From positions 4,216,001 through 4,280,000 of the forward strand of contig CP166298.1 of NCBI GenBank assembly GCA_041281825.1: a stretch of 64,000 nucleotides of DNA, written 5' to 3'. The stretch's first letter is position 1; the number at the start of each line of letters is the position of its first letter. The notes below the pieces were generated by a model. The model ran no database searches, was not told the DNA's origin, and worked only from the letters and a program-made list of their open reading frames with translations. Positions 40,860-48,121 of the stretch are shown one piece after another. A program made the translations under genes and the position numbers. The DNA is from Paenibacillus_D tarimensis_A. GTDB taxonomy: Bacteria > Bacillota > Bacilli > Paenibacillales > Paenibacillaceae.

Positions 40860-41199
40860 TCAAGTTGCGAAGCGGAACCGGAAAACATCGCTTCCGGACG
40901 TTCTTTCCGCAGCGAATATCAAGGATTGCCCATCGCCGCTCCATTGCAGCATATTGATATATCCCGGATCGTTGTAGACCGTCGTCTCCTCCGACAGCCC
41001 TTCCCCATCAAACCTTGCCACCGCCAGCTTCGAACGCCCTGCTTTCGTCCGGATCACGTAAGCGAAGACCTCCAGATTCGGGCTCAACAAGTATCGTCAA
41101 ATTCACCCGGTCAAACCGGTAGCCGATGCGGTCGGAAGCGCTCCTCGAAAACTCGACGATTTGAACGACTTTATCGTTCAATCTTTTGCTTTCCTTCAT
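40860..41199 (-). pseudogene. Beta-propeller (TolB-like) protein fragment
   Basis: The minus strand encodes the tail of a propeller protein in two frames: MKESKRLNDKVVQIVEFSRS to NLTIL, then, after a shift near 41090, LSPNLEVFAYVIRTKAGRS to the end GSDVFRFRFAT. The segment YINMLQWSGDGQSLIFAAE is a typical TolB/WD-type blade. The 5' part is lost at the border with the broken carboxypeptidase gene. Not functional. Confidence 0.6.
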
Positions 41200-41216
41200 A
41201 AATATAACGCATGCCT

Positions 41217-41754
41217 TAATCGAAGAACGGCTTGTCCGTAAACCCGTTCTCCAGCATATTTTCGACGAGAGGATTGAGAAACGGATGCTCCGCACATCGG
41301 CAGCCCGTGCACTTGAAGAGCTGTTCGCCGCTGCGGAGCAGGATGGCGTGCCGCTGGCCGGCGTATCCGGTTATCGTTCGCATCAACGGCAAAACGCACT
41401 GTTCGAATCCTATGTCCGCAGAGACGGCGGGGAAAAAGAGCGTACATACAGCGCTTATCCGGGAACAAGCGAGCATGAAACGGGACTGGCGATCGACGTA
41501 ACCGGAGCTGACGGCAAATGCGCCGCGGACGACTGCTTCGCCGGTACGTCCGAAGCCGAATAGCTGGCAAGCCATGCGCATGAGTACGGATTTATCGTAC
41601 GGTATCCCGAAGGAAAAGAGGACATTACCGGTTATAAGTACGAGCTATGGCATCTCCGTTACGTAGGCCGCGAAGCTGCCGCGGAAATCTATGAAAGGGT
41701 ATTACGCTGGAGGAGTATGCGGAAGCGGTGGCGGTATTAGCGGAGGCAGGATGA
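41217..41754 (+). pseudogene. D-alanyl-D-alanine carboxypeptidase (VanY family), broken
   Basis: Remnant of a peptidoglycan D,D-carboxypeptidase. From HIFDERIEKRMLR through VSGYRSHQRQNALFESYV, the HxxGxAxD zinc motif SEHETGLAIDVTG, then a TAG at 41561-41563 where relatives have Trp, and LASHAHEYGFIVRYPEGKED and YELWHLRYVG beyond it. A second lesion, a one-base loss near 41703, shifts the last 20 codons. The signal peptide end is missing. The residues around both lesions are otherwise well kept, so decay is recent. Confidence 0.85.
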
Positions 41755-41764
41755 TCGAATGGCA

Positions 41765-41788
41765 GGGATGCCTGTTTGGCATCCCTTT
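41765..41788 (+). terminator. Terminator after the carboxypeptidase remnant
   Basis: GGGATGCC, loop TGTTT, GGCATCCC, then TTT. Another small stem, CCGAC-TAGA-GTCGG, follows at about 41799. Confidence 0.75.
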
Positions 41789-41843
41789 CAACGACTACCG
41801 ACTAGAGTCGGCAGGTTCCTTGTGCGAGGAGGACTAACCCCAT

Positions 41844-42359
41844 TTACCGGACAATCGCATAGCGCAGTTGAACGACGCCACTGCCGAGGGGCTTGCAGTC
41901 CAGTAAATGCACATTTTTGTATTTATAGTGATCTTTGTCAATCACAAGATTCAATCCTTTGCCCTCCAACACAGGCGCCACATTGAAAACCACCTCGTCT
42001 ACAAGATCTTGGCCCAGAAACGAATTGTGGATATCTGCACCGGCGCCAATGAGAGCGGTTTGATGGCCTTTTTGCTGTAAGTAGTTCAGGGCTTCTTGAG
42101 GCGATCTCGCAACCGTTGCGCCAGTGATTTCCGCGACGTTCTTGGAAACCACTACGATATCCAAATCGGCAAAGTCCCTCCCGTTGGCACTACCGTTTTC
42201 GATCATAGCTTCGAAAGTCCGTCGTCCGACAATGAAATTCCCTGCTGTTTTGGCGTGTGTCGCAAAGTCGTCCAGCGCTTCCTTTTTCGGCGGGTTCTCA
42301 GGGCTGGATTGCGCATAATTGCCGTTAGCGGTTAATGTTGCCCATAAAATAGTTTTCAT
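41844..42359 (-). CDS. DHFR/RibD C-terminal-family reductase
   Basis: A 171-residue protein of the dihydrofolate reductase/RibD-C fold. The start MKTILWATLT at 42359 follows GAGGAGGAATT. FIVGRRTFEAM matches the NADPH-binding Gly-Arg-Arg motif, DIVVVSKN the next strand, and LIGAGADIHNSFL the second glycine loop. Family proteins reduce pterins, flavin precursors or unknown small compounds. It lies 14 bases after a dehalogenase-like gene, probably in one transcript. Confidence 0.87.
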   Translation of the reverse strand: MKTILWATLTANGNYAQSSPENPPKKEALDDFATHAKTAGNFIVGRRTFEAMIENGSANGRDFADLDIVVVSKNVAEITGATVARSPQEALNYLQQKGHQTALIGAGADIHNSFLGQDLVDEVVFNVAPVLEGKGLNLVIDKDHYKYKNVHLLDCKPLGSGVVQLRYAIVR

Positions 42360-42373
42360 AATCGAATTCCTCC

Positions 42374-43246
42374 TCATGTTCTTACCACTAATCTTCGGAT
42401 TGATGCTGTTACCCGATCCGGCCGATCCTCTTGCACATAGTGTGAGGCTTCGTCAAGGATCTCAGTTTCGTTCTTCGGTAAATATCTCTGCCATTTGGCC
42501 ATCTGTTCGAGCGGAAAGCCGGCGCTGTCTTTCGTACCCCATAGAATTTGTGCGGGTAGATCGGACAAATTCGGAAGCTTCGATTCAATATCGGCGAGCC
42601 ATGATCGTGCCTTGCGAATCTGCCTTGGAAAGACCCATGTCGGGATCCTGGACTTCGGGGTCGGGAACGGGTCGGTATAAGCTTTTCTCAAGCTTTCCGT
42701 GACTTTCTCGGTATGGTAAATACCGTGCGGAACAATAACTTTGGCGAAAAAATTGCGCCGTGTCTGAAGCCAGTACCCGAGAAGCAGACCCCCCATGGCT
42801 AGCGAGAACATTTTCATCGGCAAATGTTTTGCCGGCCAGGCCCAGGTATTCATCACGACGATGCCGCGTAAGTTATTCCGATGCCGTACCGCGTAGTCTA
42901 GGCCGATCGGACCTCCCCAATCCTGAACCACTAATATAAAATCCTTTAGATCCAAGCGGCGGATCAGATCAAGAACGGCTTCCGATTGCTCTTGCGGCGT
43001 AAAGCGATAGTCGGTAGGCGCCTTCGACATTCCGAATCCGGGATAATCCGGAGCAATAAGACGACATTCCCCGCGCAGTTCTTTGATGACGTTCCGATAA
43101 AGATAAGACCAGGTCGGGTTACCGTGCAAGAGAAGAACAGTCGGACCTTGCCCTTCATCGAGGTAATGAATATAACCATCACGAAACGGCAGCCAGCGAT
43201 CGGTGAATGGGTACTCAATCGGATCGACTTCAAACGGCCTTTCCAT
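42374..43246 (-). CDS. Haloalkane-dehalogenase-like alpha/beta hydrolase
   Basis: A 290-residue alpha/beta-hydrolase. The ATG at 43246 follows GGAGGGAC. HGNPTWSYLYR (residues 41-51) forms the oxyanion hole with the halide-site Asn, nucleophile D109 lies in VVQDWGGPIGL with halide-stabilising W110, a cap domain spans about 140-215, and the catalytic His is in DEASHYVQED. These match haloalkane dehalogenases, but some relatives are epoxide hydrolases or unknown hydrolases, and a second halide Trp cannot be confirmed by eye. It is divergent from an HxlR regulator gene. Confidence 0.82.
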   Translation of the reverse strand: MERPFEVDPIEYPFTDRWLPFRDGYIHYLDEGQGPTVLLLHGNPTWSYLYRNVIKELRGECRLIAPDYPGFGMSKAPTDYRFTPQEQSEAVLDLIRRLDLKDFILVVQDWGGPIGLDYAVRHRNNLRGIVVMNTWAWPAKHLPMKMFSLAMGGLLLGYWLQTRRNFFAKVIVPHGIYHTEKVTESLRKAYTDPFPTPKSRIPTWVFPRQIRKARSWLADIESKLPNLSDLPAQILWGTKDSAGFPLEQMAKWQRYLPKNETEILDEASHYVQEDRPDRVTASIRRLVVRT

Positions 43247-43383
43247 TTGTTGTCCCTCCTCTCTGTCAATCATTTCAATTTTTCCCCCTCTCGATTCCAA
43301 TAGTAATCGAAGTGTGGTACATTTGAAAAGTAGTTACAGAAAAGTGCAATAGTTTCACAAAATGAACTATGGAGGAAATGTCG

Positions 43384-43764
43384 ATGATGGATCGATCTTG
43401 CCCTGGCGCCATAGAACCCATCCTGGAGATTTTGGATGGAAAGTGGACGCTTCTTCTCTTGTTCGAACTGTTTAACGGGACCAAACGTTTTGGGGAATTG
43501 CGCCGTAAACTACACCCCATCAGCCCCAAAACTTTAACAGACCGGCTGCGGCTCTTAGAGGAGAAGGACATCGTCACACGCACGCTTTACCCTGGTGTAC
43601 CGCTGCATGTCGAATATGATCTTACCGAACGCGGGCAGCGTCTAGGGCCTATTTTTGCCGCGATGTGGGCGTGGGTTCAGGAGAATGGCGATTGCCCCGG
43701 GAAAGAGGCGGGAGATTATACCCCCGAAGTAGCAGTGAGTCGAATGAAGGATGCGATGAACTAA
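43384..43764 (+). CDS. HxlR-family transcriptional regulator
   Basis: A 126-residue winged-helix regulator. ATG at 43384 follows GGAGG by 8 bases; an earlier ATG overlaps that site. CPGAIEPILEILDGKWTLL carries the N-terminal Cys typical of redox- or aldehyde-sensing HxlR proteins; PISPKTLTDRLRLLEEKDIV is the recognition region. The divergent hydrolase-reductase pair is the natural target. It ends at a terminator shared with ridA. Confidence 0.9.
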   Translation: MMDRSCPGAIEPILEILDGKWTLLLLFELFNGTKRFGELRRKLHPISPKTLTDRLRLLEEKDIVTRTLYPGVPLHVEYDLTERGQRLGPIFAAMWAWVQENGDCPGKEAGDYTPEVAVSRMKDAMN

Positions 43765-43855
43765 GCGAATCAACTCGGGAACCGAGGTTGACTAGAGCCT
43801 AGCGACGAAGCGTTCTTTGTCCTTTTTTTCGCGACTTGTTCCCTCTTACACCTTG

Positions 43856-43899
43856 AATAAGCCTTGAGCTTCCACGAACGCAGAAGCTCAAGGCTTATT
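43856..43899. terminator. 17-bp perfect-stem terminator, bidirectional
   Basis: AATAAGCCTTGAGCTTC (43856-43872) is the exact complement of 43883-43899 with a 10-base loop. It separates the HxlR gene from the convergent ridA gene. Confidence 0.85.
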
Positions 43900-43941
43900 C
43901 ATAACTTCAGCTATTTCCGCAACATTGTAGAACGCGTCACG

Positions 43942-44406
43942 TCAATCGCGTATTTCCACGATCATTTCGATCTCGACCGGCGTATGGAAGGGCAGCTCGC
44001 TCGTGCCGATGGCCGAACGGGCATGCTTGCCGCTCTCGCCGAACACTTCCACGAGCAGATCCGATGCGCTGTTCATGACATACGGCTGAGCGGCAAATCC
44101 AGGCGCGCTGTTCACGAAGCCGAGCAGCTTGACGATTTGGACAACCCGGTCAAGATCGCCGAGATAAGCCTTCAGCACCGCGAGACAGTTAATGACCGTC
44201 TGGCGCGCCGCTTGCTGTCCTTGCTCGATGGTCAGCTCCTTGCCCACTTTGCCCTCGTACATCAGAACGCCGTCGATGCGGCAATCCTGCCCGGAAAGGT
44301 ACAGCAAGTTGCCGGTCCGGCTGCAAGAAATATATGAAAATTTCGGCGCTGTCGCTTCAGGCAGCGTAATTCCAAGCTGCTCCAGCTTGTTTTCAACGAT
44401 CGACAT
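43942..44406 (-). CDS. ridA: RidA-family enamine/imine deaminase
   Basis: A 154-residue YjgF/RidA protein. The start MSIVENKLE is behind AAGGGAG. KVGKELTIEQGQQAARQTVI and NCLAVLKAYLGDLDRVVQI are the standard fold; HARSAIGTSELPF carries the Arg that anchors the substrate carboxylate, and VEIEMIVEI the last strand. RidA enzymes hydrolyse reactive enamines made by PLP enzymes, fitting a D-amino-acid cluster: it lies 14 bases after the deacylase remnant, with a PLP enzyme upstream. Confidence 0.9.
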   Translation of the reverse strand: MSIVENKLEQLGITLPEATAPKFSYISCSRTGNLLYLSGQDCRIDGVLMYEGKVGKELTIEQGQQAARQTVINCLAVLKAYLGDLDRVVQIVKLLGFVNSAPGFAAQPYVMNSASDLLVEVFGESGKHARSAIGTSELPFHTPVEIEMIVEIRD

Positions 44407-44419
44407 CCTTACCGCTCCC

Positions 44420-45545
44420 TTACCATGTATTCGCATGCGCTGCTTTAATCAATACCCCTTGGCGCGCTTGCGTATGCCGCCCTTCCATCATGGTCGGCAC
44501 GCCGCCCACGATAACGGCGCCGATACCGCCCGGATACCGTTTCGGCTCTCGATACGTCGCTTCGTCCTGAATCGTATCCGGGTTGAATATAACCGCATCG
44601 GCCGCGTAACCGGGTGCGAGAAGCCCGCGTTTGCCCAGCTTGAACCGCTGTGCCGGAAACGATGTCAGCTTGCGCACCGCCTGCTCCAAGAGACAGCACC
44701 CGGTCCTGCCGCACATACTTGGCGAATACGCGCGGAAACGAGCCGTACAACCGGGGATGCGGCTTCCCCGTATCGCAATGCAGGCTGTCGGAAGCAATGA
44801 GCGAATTGTCCCATCCGACCACCTGCCGTACATCGTCATCCGACATAAGGAAATAGACGATCGATACATTTCCGCCTTCCTCCTGCAGCAAATCCATCAC
44901 GCATTCGGCCGGATGCTTGCCTCTCCGCTCGGAGATCTCGGCCATAGGTCTGCCTTCAAGAAACCGGTTCGCAGCGGTTTGAACAGAGGATACGACGACA
45001 TTGTCCCATCCCGTCGAACAGACCAGATTATCCCAATCGTCCTGCTCTTCTCCGAGCTCTTCAACGATCTTGCTTCGGAGGACCGGATCGCCAAACCGCG
45101 CCAGCGTCTGCCGATTCCGCCTTCCAGCGCCCATGGCGGCAGCACCGTCGTCAGCATTGTCGAACTGGTGGCATACGGGTAAACGTCGCAGGTGACATCC
45201 AATCCATGCGCCCTTACATCGGCAATGACTTCCATCGCTTCCTGCACGCTGCCCCTATTGCGCTTTCCGGCCGCTTTCAGATGGCTTACATGCAGCGGGA
45301 CGCTCGCCTTGCGCGCGATCCATATCACTTCTTTGATTGAGTCGATCAGGTGATTTCCCTCTCCTCGTAATTGCGTGCTCAGCAAGCCGTCATATTTCGG
45401 CAGGACCGAGCAAAGCTCGGCGATCTCCTCTTTGGCCGAATAGTTGCCCGGCGCAGATAACAATCCGATCGACAGGCCGATGGCGCCGGCCTCCAATCCC
45501 GCTTTCAGAAGCAATTTTGCCGTTTTTTAGTATGAGATCGAGCAT
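44420..45545 (-). pseudogene. N-acyl-D-amino-acid deacylase, broken
   Basis: Remnant of a D-aminoacylase amidohydrolase. MLDLILKNGK is joined directly to LLLKAGLEAGAIGLSIGL, so about 120 residues with the first metal site are deleted. SVPLHVSHLKAAGKRNRGS (metal His) and VYPYATSSTMLTTVLPPWAL follow, then a second frame (RFGDPVLRSKIVEELGE to NSLIASDSLHC) and a third (FKLGKRGLLAPGYAADAVIF to the C-terminus). At least two frameshifts plus the deletion rule out function. The original enzyme would release D-amino acids from acyl forms. Confidence 0.85.
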
Positions 45546-45601
45546 CTCCAACTTCCCCCTTCCCCGCTTCGTATGCACGCAAAGCCGTATCGGTCGAACG
45601 G

Positions 45602-46693
45602 TCAGTATACCATGCCGCGGGCAATAACCTGCCGTTCCTTAAATTCCCCGTTGCTCTCGCGAAAATAAACTTTGTTGTGCAGATTAATCGTGCTGCAAAT
45701 ATGGTTCGGAATGACATGCAGCACATCTCCGGGCCCGAAGGCGTCCCCTTTCGCGATGCGGACCATGCCATGCTCCTCCGACAACCGCTCGATCACCGCA
45801 TGAGGCGCTTCCACGATATGGCCGAAGCCCTGCAGATAAAGCGGTGCGACGCCAGGAGCGACATCGGTCGCGAACGTCTTACTGCCTCCATCGATCACGA
45901 TGCGGTCCTCCGCCGGCCGGCTGACGACGGTTACTCGGACCGCTGCCGCGCAATCGTCAAGAGTGCACGCATTCAGCGCCGCCTGCATCCGGTCATAAAA
46001 TACATACGTGCCCGGTCGAATCTCCGTCACGCCGTCCACTTCAGCGGCATAGGCCGACGTAGGCGTGGAACCGACGCTCACATCGGGGATTTCGATCCCC
46101 ACTGCGCGAATGCGCTCCGCCAGCTCCACCATCATTCGTCCTTCCTCCAGCCCCGCTTGCCTGGCGTCCAATGTGGACTGCCCGTTCATAAAGGCGCCGC
46201 GGAACGTATATATCCCTCGCAGCCGCAGCTGCGGCAGCGCGGCGATCTTGCGGGCCAACCCTACCGCATCGTCATATCGAACGCCGGTCCGCTGCAAGCC
46301 CGTATCCACCTCAAGCCTTACTTCAACCGTCGCCTGACGGCGTTTGGCAAGCTCCGCCAGTTTCGCCGCGCCCTCCGCGCCATCCACGCCGGCGATGACC
46401 CGGACTCGGCGGCTAAGCGCGATCAGCCGCTCGATCTTCGATTCGGCCACAAGCGGATAGGCGATAAAAATATCGTTGATGCCATGCGCCGCCATCACTT
46501 CCGCTTCCGATATTTTTGCCGCCGTAATTCCGCACGCGCCCGCGGCGATTTGCCGCTTAGCGATCGCCGGAATTTTGTGCGTCTTCATGTGCGGACGCAG
46601 AGAAACGCCATATTTCCTGGATATCCCGGCGAGCTTCTCGATATTGCGGTGCATCTTCCCGGTATTGATAATGACGCACGGCGTATCCGGCAT
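45602..46693 (-). CDS. D-threonine aldolase/D-serine dehydratase-like PLP enzyme
   Basis: A 363-residue fold-type III PLP enzyme. The start MPDTPCVIIN follows AGGAGG by 8 bases. The PLP lysine is in RPHMKTHK near residue 40; VRLEVDTGLQRTGV and SVGSTPTSAY are barrel motifs; the metal His/Cys of the family is in HVIPNHICSTINL. It may cleave beta-hydroxy-D-amino acids or dehydrate D-serine types. It appears intact although its operon partners (deacylase, regulator) are broken. Confidence 0.88.
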   Translation of the reverse strand: MPDTPCVIINTGKMHRNIEKLAGISRKYGVSLRPHMKTHKIPAIAKRQIAAGACGITAAKISEAEVMAAHGINDIFIAYPLVAESKIERLIALSRRVRVIAGVDGAEGAAKLAELAKRRQATVEVRLEVDTGLQRTGVRYDDAVGLARKIAALPQLRLRGIYTFRGAFMNGQSTLDARQAGLEEGRMMVELAERIRAVGIEIPDVSVGSTPTSAYAAEVDGVTEIRPGTYVFYDRMQAALNACTLDDCAAAVRVTVVSRPAEDRIVIDGGSKTFATDVAPGVAPLYLQGFGHIVEAPHAVIERLSEEHGMVRIAKGDAFGPGDVLHVIPNHICSTINLHNKVYFRESNGEFKERQVIARGMVY

Positions 46694-46723
46694 TGCGCCC
46701 ACCTCCTCTCTCGATGTTTCGGC

Positions 46724-46876
46724 TTACTCTTCCCTGCTTTCCTCCAAGTAATTGTACAGCGTGAATTTTGAAATATTTAAATAGCCGCAAATTTTCTCGC
46801 CCGCCTTCTTAATCAGAAAGGCGCCTTTCTTATCCAGCAGCCGAATCGCCTCGGTCTTGTTCTCCTTCATCATCAT
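46724..46876 (-). pseudogene. DauR/YheO-type regulator, C-terminal remnant
   Basis: A 50-residue frame starting MMMKENKTEAIRLLDKKGAF and ending SKFTLYNYLEESREE. It is the C-terminal helix-turn-helix of the YheO/DauR (PAS plus HTH) family; the whole PAS half is missing. DauR regulates D-arginine catabolism in Pseudomonas, so the remnant fits the adjoining D-amino-acid genes. Confidence 0.75.
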
Positions 46877-46888
46877 CGCCGGCGTTTT

Positions 46889-46978
46889 TTACCCTTTGAC
46901 CTCGCCGGCCGCCATGCACCTCATGATCGGTTCCTGGAATATAAGGAATACGACCTTGGTCGGAATGACGATGGTCAT
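46889..46978 (-). pseudogene. Sugar ABC transporter permease, C-terminal remnant
   Basis: 29 codons, MTIVIPTKVVFLIFQEPIMR plus CMAAGEVKG and stop, match the last helix and end (GAVKG-like) of MalG-type carbohydrate permeases. The rest of the gene is absent. Confidence 0.6.
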
Positions 46979-46988
46979 TCCGACCGCC

Positions 46989-47045
46989 TCATGATATGGT
47001 ATACGTATCCCGATACTCTTGGGGCGTGATGCCGAAGGAAATATG
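46989..47045 (-). pseudogene. AraC-family regulator, C-terminal remnant
   Basis: The minus strand reads SFGITPQEYRDTYTIS and stop, the usual close of AraC/XylS proteins. Only this tail remains. Confidence 0.5.
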
Positions 47046-47071
47046 TGATAACCGCGAAAGAAGGCGATGTA

Positions 47072-47596
47072 ATGCTAATAAAAATGATTAAATGCAAAGT
47101 AAATCATGACATGCAATCGTTGTTCCTTAACGCGCAATCCAAATGGACGGAACTCACATCTGTGCCCGGATTCGTCGTACAATTTGGCGGATGGAATCAG
47201 GCCAATCCGGAGGAGGCATATATTTTCGGTGTGTGGAACTCATTGGATAGTTATACGTTTTTTATGAATGCAGCTCATGACCGGATCCTTAATCGCATTA
47301 ACCAAAAAGGCTCCTATGAGTCAATCGAAGTCAGCCTATGGAATCCAAGTGAAAAGATAAGCTCTAAAGACTTAGACGAAATTGAATATATTGAACTCCT
47401 TCATACTAATGTAAATAACAATATAAAATGCAAGGATTTCTTGCTAACGTCACTTAAAGACAACGAAGAAAAATGGATGAAACTCCGGAATCAAGTTATC
47501 ACCATTTCAAATAATCGGACGGCAAGTCACATAAAACTTGTAAAGGACTGGACGGTGATAGGCAGCTTTTGGGGCTCGGTTCAGGGTGATACATAA
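47072..47596 (+). CDS. YdbC-like protein (DUF4937)
   Basis: A 174-residue soluble protein resembling B. subtilis YdbC. The start MLIKMIKCKV is chosen from the family; a weak AAGGCGATG precedes it. Pattern: an antibiotic-biosynthesis-monooxygenase-like ferredoxin fold (SVPGFVVQFGGWNQANPEEA) then a second half. Function unknown. It meets the xanthine dehydrogenase operon tail to tail with only 6 bases between the stops. Confidence 0.72.
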   Translation: MLIKMIKCKVNHDMQSLFLNAQSKWTELTSVPGFVVQFGGWNQANPEEAYIFGVWNSLDSYTFFMNAAHDRILNRINQKGSYESIEVSLWNPSEKISSKDLDEIEYIELLHTNVNNNIKCKDFLLTSLKDNEEKWMKLRNQVITISNNRTASHIKLVKDWTVIGSFWGSVQGDT

Positions 47597-47602
47597 GCGG
47601 TT

Positions 47603-48121
47603 CTACTCCGAATCATTGTTTCGGCCCGAGCCGAGTACCTGGATGGCGCGATTAACCGCCCTCAGAATCCCGCTATATCCGGTGCAGCGGCATAAATTGC
47701 CGGATAACGCTTCTTCGATTTCCCAGCGGCTGGGGGAAGGATTGCTGTCCAGCAGCGCTTTGACGGTAATGACCATTCCCGGAGTGCAATACCCGCACTG
47801 GAACCCGCCTTCCTCCAGAAAAGCCTGCTGAACAGGATGCATATCTCCTTCGCTTACTCCTTCAATCGTTGTGATCGAAGCCCCCTCGCATTGATAGGCC
47901 ATCATGAGACAGGCATTAACCGGCCTTCCATCAATGAGTACCATGCAAGCCCCGCAGCGGCCGATTTCGCAGGAACGTTTGGTTCCTGTCAGCTGCAGCT
48001 CGTCCCGCAAAACGGAAAGCAGCCTTCTGGTGGGCGGAACGGACAGAGATACGGTTTCGCCGTTAACTGCGCAGCTTAGCTGGAATGAGCTTCCGTATTG
48101 CAGCCCTTCCTGATTAATCAT
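47603..48121 (-). CDS. pucE: Xanthine dehydrogenase iron-sulfur subunit
   Basis: A 172-residue protein with two [2Fe-2S] clusters. The plant-type ferredoxin site is CEIGRCGACMVLIDGRPVNAC; the second, helical site is GFQCGYCTPGMVI with GNLCRCTGYSGI. It passes electrons from the molybdenum centre to FAD. It overlaps the end of pucD by 4 bases and is the last gene of the operon. Confidence 0.95.
   Translation of the reverse strand: MINQEGLQYGSSFQLSCAVNGETVSLSVPPTRRLLSVLRDELQLTGTKRSCEIGRCGACMVLIDGRPVNACLMMAYQCEGASITTIEGVSEGDMHPVQQAFLEEGGFQCGYCTPGMVITVKALLDSNPSPSRWEIEEALSGNLCRCTGYSGILRAVNRAIQVLGSGRNNDSE

Noticed and set aside
45677..46771. A 364-residue plus-strand open frame opposite the D-threonine-aldolase-like gene
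   Set aside because: The minus-strand gene has clear PLP motifs and a ribosome site; the plus-strand frame has neither and crosses the DauR remnant.
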